Of a stretch of 22,598 nt of DNA, positions 9,365-19,144 are shown one piece after another. Position 1 is the stretch's first letter; every line of letters starts with the position of its first letter. Both the position numbers and the translations under genes were made by a program. Source of the stretch: Zancudomyces culisetae (Eukaryota > Kickxellomycota > Harpellomycetes > Harpellales > Legeriomycetaceae); NCBI GenBank assembly GCA_001969505.1, contig LSSK01001026.1, positions 1 to 22,598 on the forward strand. The letters are read 5' to 3'. Below the pieces are notes generated by a model. It saw nothing but the letters and a program-made list of their open reading frames with translations, had not been told where the DNA came from and made no database searches.

Positions 9365-9654
9365 TATTTTTTTGTATCCATTCTGGGGATTTAATCCCTT
9401 TCTTTTATTGTGATTAATAATAAATAGCTAGCCTTGATAAAAAATACAGATTGTAATTTCAGTTTACCCACAAAAAACGCTAAAGCTTGGTGAGGATGAT
9501 GGAGGCGAGCGTTTTATGTGTTATTTCTATACTGTACCAATGAAATATCTTTGTTTTTATATATCAGATACTACACACAATCAACTATGTTTATAATTTG
9601 AGAGCGAATTAAAAAACTGAAGACTAAACACAAAAAACACTACAAATGCTACTG
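9365..9654. terminator. Convergent 3' region with AATAAA-type signal
   Basis: This 290-bp spacer lies between two converging genes. A plus-strand AATAAA at 9419-9424, about 55 bp past the gamma-SNAP stop, is a likely polyadenylation signal. No coding frame is visible. Confidence 0.5.
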
Positions 9655-12600
9655 TCAATAACTACTCAATGAATAAACTCGTTTGAACTTTGTTTTATAA
9701 TATGCATCCAAGTCTACAGACGTGGCAGTACTATCTGGCACCATGACTTTTAGCTTGCGTTTCTTCAACGAGTGCGGTTCGTTTGGAAAAAAATCAATGC
9801 TAATTGGTTTTGGATCAATTGTGCTTACCGGTGGAATAATATCATTTTGCTGTTCCCCACCCCCATCACCTCTGGAATTTTCTTTGGCGCTTCCGCTGTT
9901 GCTATTACTACCACTGCTACTAGTATACCAATCAACTCTATCTTTCAACTCACGAGTGGCCAATATCTCTTGTGCTTGGAGGGCTGTTAAAGTTTGTATG
10001 TCTAACTGTCGCTGTGTAAACTGACCAACATTAGTGATCATTGTATTGGAGATTGTAGCGAAACGAGCTCCAGCGGATTCATATTCTTCTTTGCTGACAT
10101 ACATTGTAGTGGCTGTGGGGGTATTTACTGCAATCAGCGAGCGTTGTGTGGTGATAAGTATTGGTGTTACACTTGGACGTATTTCGGAAACAACTATAGA
10201 AACATTTATTGTTGCTGTTTGTGGAGGTATACTTGCACTAGTGGTTACTGTAGTTACTAATATTGCAGTTTGGGTAGCAACAGAAGTGATGGTATTGTTA
10301 CTTGTTGTGGTTTTTTCTAAATAAACGGTGGGTGTGGATGGCACAATTAGTTCACGAGAAACCCGTACCCTGGTAACAGTTGTAACTTTTTCTATGTATA
10401 CTGTCGGCGTAGACGGAATAATGAGTTCGCGAGAGATGCGAACGTTGGTTGTGGTTTTTGTGGTTGGTAAATAGACAGTTGTAGATGTGGTAGATGGGGG
10501 AACATATATTAATTCTTTAGAAACTGAAACACTAGTAACAGTTCTGGTTTTGGTTTTGGTTTCGGTTTCGGTTTTTGTTACAGGCGGTTGTGTGACCATC
10601 TGTAACTCTCGCGAAACTACCATTTTGCTTACTGTAGTTACCGGATTTTGGATTACCTGCAAAATTGGTAGAGTTTGTTGTAAATAGTAGTTTACCTTTG
10701 TTTGAGTGGCTACAAGGGTTGATGCACCATATGGCATTGCAACATTTAGTGAGCGTTCGCTGGTTGTATCTACCGTCTCCACTGCAGAGACCTCAAGAAG
10801 ATCAAGGGCAGTATCGAGCTGTTCTGCAACAGAATCAATAGATTCTAGAGACACCTCGCCATTGCTTGTACTTTCTAGCGTAGTTTCTGCAGCAATATTT
10901 TCTGTAGATTCAGCGGCAGATTCGATGGCAGGTTCAAGAGCTGCCTCTGTGCTCATTTCGCTACTCTGAGTAACAAAATTGCTTGTTTCTTCAGACGCTT
11001 GTTGTGTGTTTATTGTTAAACTTTCAGAACTATTATTTGGCACCAACTCTGTTCCTTCCTGCGGGGATATCACTTCACTTGCGGTTGGTATAGCTACTGA
11101 TGGCTCTGCAGCCTCTGGGGTTGTAGAAAAAAGAACAGAACTCATAGACGTGCTTTCATTTGCTGTTGTACCTCCAGTTTCTTGTGTATTTACCTCATTC
11201 CCTCCTAGCGGTATTTCGGTTGATAGTGGGGCTGACACAGTTGGCGCTTGTGTGACCTGTGAAGACTGCCCGTTAATATTGATAAACTGAGTGTTTAACG
11301 TTGCTGGAAAAGCGCTCTCCAAATTAATGGTGTTGATTATATTTGTGACAGATGCGCTTACCGCTCCTGATGCAGAGCCAAATGAGGATTGAATCAAAGA
11401 TTCCAGAGGCACGCCCTGTGCGTTTGACTGCGTATTGCTAGTTAGCATAGAGGTTACTGTGACTGTCTCTATGACTGTCTCTGTTTTAAAAATAGTGCTA
11501 GCGGCGTTGGATGCAGAAACCGACGTTCCACCAACTACTGATACAAACGGAATAGTACTTGTAGTGAGCATTGTAGGTATGGCAGATGTGGTTTCGTTAA
11601 CTTCATTTCCAACAACGCCGGTTTCAGAGAATGTTGTACTAGCTCCAGCCATTGTGGTGGTTATTGTGATATCTACTGTAGCAGTGCTACCACTTCCTCC
11701 ACCCACAGTATTTAGGTTTCCCGCTTGTACAGAGTTTGAAATTGTGCCAAAGTTGCTATCCAGTTTCGACACTTGATCCAACAACGAACTCAAAAGTGCC
11801 GGGTTGTTATTGGGTACAGGAATTGAAATAGGCCCACCGAATTGAACTGTACTTAGAGTTACGGGTGGTGAAATGACTGTGGGAACCGAGAGCACAACAA
11901 CTGTTTGAGAAGGAATAGGCTGTTCTACAATGGTAACAAGTCGTTGATCAACCGGTGATGCATTAGGTAGAATTTCTATACCGAGAGACGGTAGGGCTTT
12001 TTCATTAGCAATATCCCTAACTTTTGAAGAAAGTACTCGTGTATCTCCATTGGCCCTGGTTGCAAGCAATTTTTGTACCTTATCACGTAAACTTTGATCT
12101 AAGAATTGCTCCATGGGTACATCGGTCTTAAATTCGACCTTTGTAGCTCTAAATAAAAGATCATTGGTATTGAAAGTTTCCGGAGCCATCTTGCGAACGT
12201 TTAAGTGCGGAAGGTTGGTTGTAGTTGTTGGGTTGAGATTTTCCAGTAGTACAGGTGTTGAGATGCTATTGTCGCTAATATCACGCACTTTACTATTAGC
12301 TTTGTCTACAATTCCCAAATCTGTCACATTATCAATAGAATTGATAGTGGTGGTCTCATCAGAAATCTCATTTTTTGGAGGTATGGATGGCGAAACAACT
12401 GGGTTAGTGAAGATTGAAGAATATGAAGGAATAAAATCTTGTGGCTGTACATAATTGTAGAACTTGACCTTTGTGAGCTGAAAGGTTGGATCGTTTGTAT
12501 TTATTGAGGAGAAAATCTCACGCACAGCACCTGATATTGACTCGGTCTCAGAGAGTGTGGGTACCGTGGGTGGAACAGAAACAGTAGACTGTTTTTGTTG

Positions 12601-13110
12601 CTGTTCCTGTTCCTGTTGTGCTTTTAACAGTCGTTCTTTTTGATATTTACGTTGATTCACTGAAGCGGTAGCTGTGTTTACACCAACTATAGATGGATGT
12701 ACCACTACTACTTTTATTGCAGTCTGTGTTTCTGTTGCCGTTGCTATTGATATTGCGGTTTCTAGTTTAACTTTTGTGCTTCTTGCTATTTTGGTACGCT
12801 TTACATTATCTACATTTTTTGAATTATTTTTGCTTGGATTAGCGGTAATACCATTTACCGCGCTGACACCAACTGTATGTCCAACATTTATACTAGTATA
12901 GGTACTGGTAATGATACTGGTACTCATGCTGGTACTTGTATTGGTATTGGTATTAGACTTGAGGACGCTATCAAACTTATCATCCGACATTGGGCTTGTA
13001 GTAGACGCTCCATTATCAAAGTTTATTGGTGCTGCATTTGTTGATAAAATAAGCCATAATGCCAGTTGGGCAAACACAACTTTTTTACAAGCACTGTTAA
13101 AGATCGCCAT
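9655..13110 (-). CDS. Large secreted Ser/Thr/Val-rich repeat protein, family unknown
   Basis: The predicted protein has 1151 aa from the ATG at 13110. That start is preferred over the in-frame ATG at 13176 because it has an A at -3 and a G at +4, and because it puts a standard signal peptide first: basic start, hydrophobic core AQLALWLIL, then STNA before APINFD. The rest is mostly Ser/Thr/Val-rich and mucin-like, suited to O-mannosylation. Two N-terminal modules share N-T-N-D, T-K-V-x-F and S-K-V-R-D-I motifs (residues about 205-280 and 315-366), and a third T-K-V-N-Y occurs near 803. Residues about 830-935 hold four tandem copies of a 25-32-residue repeat with the core (V/I)S(R/K)EL(I)...PSTPTVYxEK. 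A less repetitive C-terminal part follows: a Ser/Gly linker, then LKKRKLKV and an ending without a hydrophobic GPI signal. It is likely a cell-wall or extracellular protein; I recognise no family. Confidence 0.82.
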   Translation of the reverse strand: MAIFNSACKKVVFAQLALWLILSTNAAPINFDNGASTTSPMSDDKFDSVLKSNTNTNTSTSMSTSIITSTYTSINVGHTVGVSAVNGITANPSKNNSKNVDNVKRTKIARSTKVKLETAISIATATETQTAIKVVVVHPSIVGVNTATASVNQRKYQKERLLKAQQEQEQQQKQSTVSVPPTVPTLSETESISGAVREIFSSINTNDPTFQLTKVKFYNYVQPQDFIPSYSSIFTNPVVSPSIPPKNEISDETTTINSIDNVTDLGIVDKANSKVRDISDNSISTPVLLENLNPTTTTNLPHLNVRKMAPETFNTNDLLFRATKVEFKTDVPMEQFLDQSLRDKVQKLLATRANGDTRVLSSKVRDIANEKALPSLGIEILPNASPVDQRLVTIVEQPIPSQTVVVLSVPTVISPPVTLSTVQFGGPISIPVPNNNPALLSSLLDQVSKLDSNFGTISNSVQAGNLNTVGGGSGSTATVDITITTTMAGASTTFSETGVVGNEVNETTSAIPTMLTTSTIPFVSVVGGTSVSASNAASTIFKTETVIETVTVTSMLTSNTQSNAQGVPLESLIQSSFGSASGAVSASVTNIINTINLESAFPATLNTQFININGQSSQVTQAPTVSAPLSTEIPLGGNEVNTQETGGTTANESTSMSSVLFSTTPEAAEPSVAIPTASEVISPQEGTELVPNNSSESLTINTQQASEETSNFVTQSSEMSTEAALEPAIESAAESTENIAAETTLESTSNGEVSLESIDSVAEQLDTALDLLEVSAVETVDTTSERSLNVAMPYGASTLVATQTKVNYYLQQTLPILQVIQNPVTTVSKMVVSRELQMVTQPPVTKTETETKTKTRTVTSVSVSKELIYVPPSTTSTTVYLPTTKTTTNVRISRELIIPSTPTVYIEKVTTVTRVRVSRELIVPSTPTVYLEKTTTSNNTITSVATQTAILVTTVTTSASIPPQTATINVSIVVSEIRPSVTPILITTQRSLIAVNTPTATTMYVSKEEYESAGARFATISNTMITNVGQFTQRQLDIQTLTALQAQEILATRELKDRVDWYTSSSGSNSNSGSAKENSRGDGGGEQQNDIIPPVSTIDPKPISIDFFPNEPHSLKKRKLKVMVPDSTATSVDLDAYYKTKFKRVYSLSSY
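10310..10625 (-). repeat. Four diverged tandem repeats within the secreted protein gene
   Basis: Related segments start at the Arg/Lys-Glu-Leu motifs near 10615, 10520, 10430 and 10355. They encode SRELQMV, SKELIYVPPS, SRELIIPSTPTVYIEK and SRELIVPSTPTVYLEK, each followed by a Thr-rich stretch. The last two copies are almost identical in protein but differ at many bases, so the duplication is not recent or the protein is under selection. Confidence 0.8.
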
Positions 13111-14280
13111 AGTTTTTTTCTTTTCTGTAGTAAAGATAATAATTATTTTGTTTAATAAATAAAGTTCAAATAGCAAGTAAAGGTATGTATATCTGGGTAT
13201 ATGAAGGCATGTATGACCGAAATATGACTTGATGCTTACTCTATTTACAAAAAAAATATCACTGTAAGTTTATCGTTTAAATAGTCTCAGCTGAAAAGGT
13301 AGTGGTGGTAAGGCTAATTCGAGACGGTTTGAACCTGTTTTGTGTTATACTTTAGTCGGTTTCTAAAAAAAATTAATCTCTAGTTTTAACCTTTTAGTTA
13401 ATAGTCGTATATACAGTAATAATATTTACAAGACTAATGGTCTAATGGGTTAGTAGTATCACACCTATATTTTGTGAATTAAAGAAAGTTTCTTTTTATG
13501 TAGAAAAATGTTGAGTACTGGTGGGAAGGGCAGTGTATATAAATGGTGAAAAAGCACTAGCTCAAAGCAGGTTTTTTTTATAGTGAGGATACAATTAAAG
13601 GCAAGTATATTAATAAAGGGGGCTGATATTTCTATTAAATTCTAGTATTATAGCAGGAGATAAAATAGAAATAGTCGAGAAAGAAACCCAGAAAAAAAAG
13701 TATAAGGAGTAATAGGATGATTAAAGGCGAGAATGGGTAAATTGGGAAGGTATCGGGAAACGCTAGTATTAAAGACAAGTCTATTTGTGTTAATTTTGAA
13801 ATTCTGGTCAGGGCTAGGTTATGAATTGTGACCATAGTCATAAAATAAGATATCAAGAAAAATATAATATATTGGTTTGGTGGAGGTAGGTTGACAAAAG
13901 CGAGAATAATTAGGGATGGAGGGATTCTAGAAATAGCATGAGTCAAAGAGGAATAAATCTATCTTGTAAATCCAAAGTGGATAAAATAATGCAATAGAAA
14001 AAAAGGGGGAGGGGTGGAGGGGGAGGAAAGGGGGGAAAGGGGGGAAAGGAGGAGTCTAGCAAAAAAAAAAAAACTATCAGATAGAATTGGATAAGATGGA
14101 GTTGAAAAGCAATAGAGCAAATATCAATGGATTAAATTAAAAAGAATCTGGATACTTTAAACAAAAGATAGAAGTGTATGTTAAAATAAATGGGAAAGAA
14201 AAAAAAAGCGGAGTAATTTATAAAAATCAATCAAAGGAAAAGTGTAAATGTAATAAACAAATACAAAAAGTGGAGATAAC
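13111..14280. promoter_or_regulatory. Spacer: upstream region of the secreted protein gene and 3' flank of eIF3m
   Basis: This is about 1.2 kb of AT-rich DNA between two minus-strand genes, with many A tracts and one strong G-rich block (listed separately). The 103-codon minus-strand frame at 13635-13946 is hydrophobic and low-complexity, and its length is within chance for this composition. I see no RNA gene or repeat family. Confidence 0.55.
14005..14053 (+). other. G-rich tract with G-quadruplex potential
   Basis: Five runs of 4-6 G (ggggg, gggg, ggggg, gggggg, gggggg) are separated by 1-6 bases on the plus strand, followed shortly by a run of about 12 A. This satisfies the usual four-tract G-quadruplex pattern in an otherwise AT-rich spacer. 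It lies 230-280 bp past the eIF3m stop, and the eIF3m transcript strand is C-rich here. Confidence 0.7.
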
Positions 14281-15620
14281 TTATTTTTTGGAAGAAATCT
14301 CGACTACAGCAGCGCCTTCGTTGGAAGCGGAGAGCTTAGCGGCGAGCTTTGCGTTGGTGATAGTGGGGAGCAGCTGGGAAAGAGATGATTCCCAGGATGA
14401 CAGCAGGGAAGACAGCAAGCGCCATTGGGGCAGACCAAAGGAGGCAAAAGAAGTCTTTGTAATGACAACAGAGTTGGAAAGCTGGTCAATTTTGGCATTG
14501 ATAAGACCAAGACGGATAGAATCGATAATCCATAGCTCAACTTGTTCGGAAGGAACATCAATGAGAGAGGCGATGGAGGCAAGTGGAATAGAGGAGGCAA
14601 TGTGTTCAGAGCCATAGACAGAAATGGCAATTAAACGTAGTTTGGTTTGAGCGGTTTGAATATTAATTAATGGGGAGAGGGCAGCAAGGGAAGAGCTGGA
14701 GTAGGCTGCGTAGTCGCCAGCAATAAAGAGATTGAGGACAGCGAGAGCAGGGGATGATTTGGGAAGGGCGTGGATGGCAGGAATGGAAGCAAGAGAGTCG
14801 AAGGCAAAGTAGTTTGGCAGGTTAATAGCACGAACAATCAGATCAATAGCAGCATCTGCGTTATCGTCAAAATAGGTCAAACGAAGCTTCATAACTTCAA
14901 ATGCGACAGCCTGTTTTTCGGGATCAGCAAGGTACAAGTCAGCCAATTCAGTCAGCAAAATAACAGCGGTTGCTGTTGTCTGCGCAGTTTGTGGCTGAAC
15001 ATTTCTGATAACCTGGGAAAGTTGATTTGGAATGGCTGGTTCGAGAACGCTACCAAGTCCGTCGTGTTTGCATACCTGTACAACTCGCTTCAACACATGT
15101 AGGCGTTGCTCACTGGTTACATCCAGCAGCCCACACAATGTATTGAGTTGCTTGGCCTTCTCCGCTCCATCAACAAGCTCCTCGCTGTCAACTATAACCT
15201 GTTCCACCTTTCGCAGCCAATTTCCGCTACTCTTTTCATCAAACAAACTCATCAACACGACCACTCCCAGATTAAAACCCATCTCTCTCTCCCGTGTATT
15301 TGTTGGGATCAGTTGTGCAAGGTTCGACACGATATATTCGCCTATTTTTTCGTTGTCCCCAGCTGCAATCATCTCTTTCACATCCTCAGTCCCGATCGCT
15401 TGTTCCTTTTCCTTTTCCTTTTCCTCTGCCTTTTGTTGCTGATCCTTGCTTAGTTCGGCCTTTTTGCTTTTGTTATTTCGCTCTATACATTCTGCAAATT
15501 CCAAGACCTATTTTATCATTTCCAAATTTATCATCAAGCCCCAATCAATCTTTGGCCATTTATATTAGTTGAACTCACCTTTTCATATTTATTTTTCTCG
15601 GTAAACTTTAGCTGCTCCAT
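14281..15620 (-). CDS. Translation initiation factor eIF3 subunit M, two exons
   Basis: eIF3m is a PCI-domain subunit of the eIF3 complex that helps assemble the 43S pre-initiation complex. Exons are 15579-15620 and 14281-15507, with a 71-nt intron (donor GTGAGT, acceptor AATAG), giving 422 aa. The first 14 residues (MEQLKFTEKNKYEK) come from the small exon, which keeps phase 0. Family landmarks in the second half are LRLTYFDDNADAAIDLIVRAI, AKIDQLSNSVVITKTSF and FGLPQWRLLSSLLSSW. These align with the PCI/winged-helix end of human eIF3m (KIDQTQRKVVVSHSTHRTFG..QW). An insertion rich in Lys, Glu and Gln at residues about 27-50 is not typical of the human protein. GC content and codon choice look higher than in the neighbouring genes, as expected for a strongly expressed gene. 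Confidence 0.92.
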
Positions 15621-15977
15621 GTTCGCTTGTATCTACCTTGTGATGCTATTCCTTATTTCTTTATTTTTTTTACAAATCCGCAATCTTCACAATTCACAAT
15701 TCTTAAATTTCGTCGAGTATTGTTTACTATGCTAAAAAATAACAACAGCTTTTTAGGCTAATGAAAAAAAAATTTTTTTTCCTTTTTACCCTTTTGTTTA
15801 ATTTGATTTTCCGTTACAATTATTAGCGTAAATTTTTTCTTTTTTTAGCCAACATTTATCTTTTTAATTACCTCTACACCCATTTTATTAATTTATTTTG
15901 CTGGCTTGAAAATACTACTATAACAGCCTTAAAAGATACAAAGGCAAAAAGAAAGAAAGAACACTATTAATACTAAT
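15621..15977. promoter_or_regulatory. Spacer: eIF3m promoter region and VPS9-gene 3' flank
   Basis: This 357-bp AT-rich spacer has long T and A tracts (15660-15672, 15763-15795, 15836-15846). It must hold both the end of the VPS9 transcript and the eIF3m promoter. No open frame of note. Confidence 0.55.
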
Positions 15978-18875
15978 TTACAACATCCTAGTAATATACT
16001 CTGCCAACTGCTTATATGCTTGCAGCAGCTCCTCCACCTCCCCTATCTTCAGTTCATTAGCATTATCCAACTCGACGTACTTTTTGTTTATTGGAAGATT
16101 GAGTTTACCATCAGAACCTATTTCCGCATCACCATTTGCATTTGACACGTTGCTGTTTTTTTTGAGTTTTTGTTTGAGTTTTTGCTGTGTTTTCAGCATT
16201 TCTTGGATTCTCTTATCCCCAATGCCTGCCTCCCCACCAATGACGCCCCCACAACTATTGGTACTATCCTTGTTTCTAGTGTTGGTGTCATTGTTGGTGC
16301 TGGTGTTGAGCTTACTTTTTGACGCTTGGGATAATCGCAAAGCTGATGCTGACGATGGCCAATCGATCACCGCTCCATATACATTTGCTGCTGCTTTGAT
16401 CCCCGACCCTGCAACACCCGAAAACAGATCCAATCCTTTGGACAGCCCCAATGTAGACATCACATTTCCTCCACCAGTATTAGTATTGCTATTACTGCCG
16501 CCACTATCATTTATACCAGCGACGCCCTTTGCTGTACCTGCGTTTTGCCCCCCTTGCTGTTGGTTTTGCTGTTTGTCATAATATTGGATCAAAATGTAGT
16601 TTATCGATGCTAGTACAGATGTCAAGCAGTAATTCTCAAAGGATGTTAACAACCGTTTATATCTGAATGTCTCTAAGTATATAGCACTACAAAACAGTTT
16701 ACTTGGCCTTTCTGTTTGCCGAATAGTCTGTATTAGGAGTGACAATAGCATATCTGCATCCACTGCCCCCTCATATTCTTTGTTAACAGCACTGCCATCT
16801 TCCATAATTTCCTCTGTCTTCTCTGTAGCATCTGTTTGAATCCGTATATTTGCCAACTCTCGAACAATTTCCACAATACTCGAGATTCTTATGCCATTCC
16901 TACTTTTTTGGGTTTTTTTCTTCCCCTTTATATCCCCCTCTAATAGTAGATCACTATCAAACTTGTTGAAAATTCTTTCGATTCTGTTCCACTTTTTCAC
17001 CACAGCTGCCATTTCATCAGTATTTTCTTGCTCTGTATCAATCTCCTTGTAAATCTCTCCGTTACTAGCAATCTTTTCTAATATTTCTTGCTGCAAAACT
17101 TCTATTCCGCTACTCATCACTGATCTTTCTACCTGTAACATCACATACTCTTCAATCTCCTCCATTATACCAAAAATACAAGTTTCATTATCCCTCATTT
17201 CATCATTTGTTTCATCATCCTCTTTTCTGTTCTCATTAACCCAATGTTCATTTGACCTGATACCTTTGTATATGCTTTCCATTAACTCTTGGTATTTCTC
17301 CCCAACAATCTTATAAAAATCACTACTGCTTTTGTTGTTTATAACCACATTAATCCGCTTTACATCTAAAACTTGGTATCCACAATCTTGTACAAGAGGT
17401 GTCATACCTCGAGTCGAACCATCTTGTAACACGCTGCTTGTCCTTTTGATTATACTTGAACGTGCGTCTGAAGTTGGGCTGCTAGATACTGCCTGTTTGC
17501 TGGCAAATGGTGCTTTAAACCAGCTACCAAGTATTCCACCCCCGCCACCACTATTATTGCCACTACCATCACTAATAGCTTCATTTCTATTTCTGCTATT
17601 ACGACCTCCATCAACCCCATCAACGCTATTAACATGCCCATTCTGCTTATCTTTAACCTGAAATTCGGAAACAACTCTTGAATACTTGTTTACTTCTACT
17701 ATGAATTTTGCTAGCTGGCTCACATTTTGTAAAAAATCGACACCGCACTCTCGGGTTCTCCTACGATAAACATCTCTTTTCTTTGTATCTTTGTTATTGA
17801 TATCATGGCCATCACTAAAAACCGTCGACGCCTCAAATATTCGCCTCAAAAGCTCAACTTTATGAACGTCAAATTCATTAATAGGTATTCTAGAAGCTTC
17901 GATATTTTCTGTTACTAAACTCACTACAGTCACATTTATCACCTTGTTATTTTCCTGTTCTCGTTCTGCGCCTTCTCCCTCTTTACTTTTCCATTCACAT
18001 GTTATTCGACTCTCTGAAATATTACGTGTTGCATATTCGATATTGCCATTTCCAAATTCTAAGTGCGAAAATAACATTTTCAGAGCGTCGTTCATAAATT
18101 GAGCATCCTCGCCTCCGTTTCCATCCTTATCATTATCACAAATTTCAAGTAAAAGATCTGGTATACTGGTAGTTAATCTGCCTCCAATTTTGAGCATGCT
18201 ATCGTCTAACACGCCATATACCCCAGAAAGCCCAACAATATCCACTCCTTTAACTTCTACTACACTTCCGCATCCCGCTTTATCACTCGTGCTATTCCCT
18301 TCACCTACTATTTGCTTGGAAATCGGTATACCTTTGTCATTTATTACTATGAACGTATTGTTCATGATTTCCTCCTTTTGGGTGTCATTGCTTTTGTTTT
18401 TTAAGCTTTGCAGACCCAATGGAAACATCAATACCAAGCTACCTTGCTCGAGTAACATTCTTATTAATCCTCTCAGTTTCCTAGATTCCGCATCATTCTT
18501 TTCACATTCTATACCTTTATCCATATCACTATACACACCACTATATATATCTTTACTTGGATCAATCGAATCGGTACTGGCATTCAAAAACGCACTAAAT
18601 ACTTCCAAACTCTGATCACTATTGTCAAGCTCTAATTCCACTATAGGGGGCATGCCTGAGCTATCCATACTTTCTCTTGCTTCGCTTTTCTCGTCCTCTC
18701 CGTCGTCCTCTCTCTTTTCCACCCGCTTGTCGCCCTGTCCAACTTGCTTTGGTTCTATCATGTTTTCCCTTTGAAATTGTTGCTTCTCATTTAGGAGCGG
18801 ATGCCAATCCGTAGTCTTTTCTGATATTATGTTTGCCTTTATCGTTTTTGCGTTTGCTGAAGGATTTAGGCTCAT
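15978..18875 (-). CDS. VPS9-domain guanine-nucleotide exchange factor, VARP/Vrl1-like
   Basis: VPS9 proteins activate Rab5-family GTPases on endosomes. A single frame encodes 965 aa. The VPS9 region spans residues about 519-760. Its core reads DADMLLSLLIQTIRQ (706-720), with the conserved Asp at 708, then IYLETFRYKRLL and ENYCLT with Tyr749 and Thr752, all expected catalytic-face positions. Most VPS9 domains have DxLLP; here the Pro is Ser, as in ANKRD27/VARP (DDLLS). The N-terminal segment at residues about 145-190 (GSLVLMFPLGLQSL, then FIVINDKGI) resembles the VARP N-terminus. No ankyrin repeats or PX domain follow the VPS9 domain. Instead there is a Gln/Gly/Asn-rich linker, a possible amphipathic segment near LDLFSGVAGSGIKAAANVYG (about 805-835), and a C-terminal helix ELKIGEVEELLQAYKQLAEY. 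The Rab target is inferred from the family. Confidence 0.85.
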   Translation of the reverse strand: MSLNPSANAKTIKANIISEKTTDWHPLLNEKQQFQRENMIEPKQVGQGDKRVEKREDDGEDEKSEARESMDSSGMPPIVELELDNSDQSLEVFSAFLNASTDSIDPSKDIYSGVYSDMDKGIECEKNDAESRKLRGLIRMLLEQGSLVLMFPLGLQSLKNKSNDTQKEEIMNNTFIVINDKGIPISKQIVGEGNSTSDKAGCGSVVEVKGVDIVGLSGVYGVLDDSMLKIGGRLTTSIPDLLLEICDNDKDGNGGEDAQFMNDALKMLFSHLEFGNGNIEYATRNISESRITCEWKSKEGEGAEREQENNKVINVTVVSLVTENIEASRIPINEFDVHKVELLRRIFEASTVFSDGHDINNKDTKKRDVYRRRTRECGVDFLQNVSQLAKFIVEVNKYSRVVSEFQVKDKQNGHVNSVDGVDGGRNSRNRNEAISDGSGNNSGGGGGILGSWFKAPFASKQAVSSSPTSDARSSIIKRTSSVLQDGSTRGMTPLVQDCGYQVLDVKRINVVINNKSSSDFYKIVGEKYQELMESIYKGIRSNEHWVNENRKEDDETNDEMRDNETCIFGIMEEIEEYVMLQVERSVMSSGIEVLQQEILEKIASNGEIYKEIDTEQENTDEMAAVVKKWNRIERIFNKFDSDLLLEGDIKGKKKTQKSRNGIRISSIVEIVRELANIRIQTDATEKTEEIMEDGSAVNKEYEGAVDADMLLSLLIQTIRQTERPSKLFCSAIYLETFRYKRLLTSFENYCLTSVLASINYILIQYYDKQQNQQQGGQNAGTAKGVAGINDSGGSNSNTNTGGGNVMSTLGLSKGLDLFSGVAGSGIKAAANVYGAVIDWPSSASALRLSQASKSKLNTSTNNDTNTRNKDSTNSCGGVIGGEAGIGDKRIQEMLKTQQKLKQKLKKNSNVSNANGDAEIGSDGKLNLPINKKYVELDNANELKIGEVEELLQAYKQLAEYITRML

Positions 18876-19144
18876 TATCTCTTCCCTTTCTCTTTATACT
18901 ACTTTTTTTTCTGCTTGCTTAAGGTAGATACCTGAGTTCGAAATTAGGGCTTCTTTTATATAACAATAATCCAAGTGAGTATCGCCCAATCGTTTGAGCA
19001 GTGTACACTTTCAAACACGTCTTACTACAGCTCTTACAGGTTATTAGAAAATATTTTTTTATAACACACTCTACTTTCTCAAGTTATTTTTTTTTGGTGC
19101 GGCTCCTTTTCCGTTCTTATACATACCTGTAGTTCAAATATTGA
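18876..19144. promoter_or_regulatory. Upstream region of the VPS9-domain gene
   Basis: This AT-rich stretch lies before the VPS9-gene ATG at 18875 (minus strand). Poly-T tracts occur at 18903-18912 and 19085-19095. No conserved element recognised. Confidence 0.4.

Noticed and set aside
9655-9760. Possible GPI-anchor signal at the end of the secreted protein
   Set aside because: The C-terminus is basic and polar (LKKRKLKV ... KRVYSLSSY) without a hydrophobic tail.
13111-13176. In-frame upstream ATG at 13176 for the secreted protein
   Set aside because: It would put 22 residues before the signal peptide and bury it; the ATG at 13110 has a better context and gives a standard signal peptide.
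13635-13946. 103-codon hydrophobic minus-strand frame
   Set aside because: Length is within chance for two strands of AT-rich spacer, composition is Ile/Leu/Phe low-complexity, and no family is recognised.
18930-18960. gagttcgaaattagg as a possible tRNA B box
   Set aside because: No matching A box or acceptor stem pairing at the right distance; it does not fold as a tRNA.
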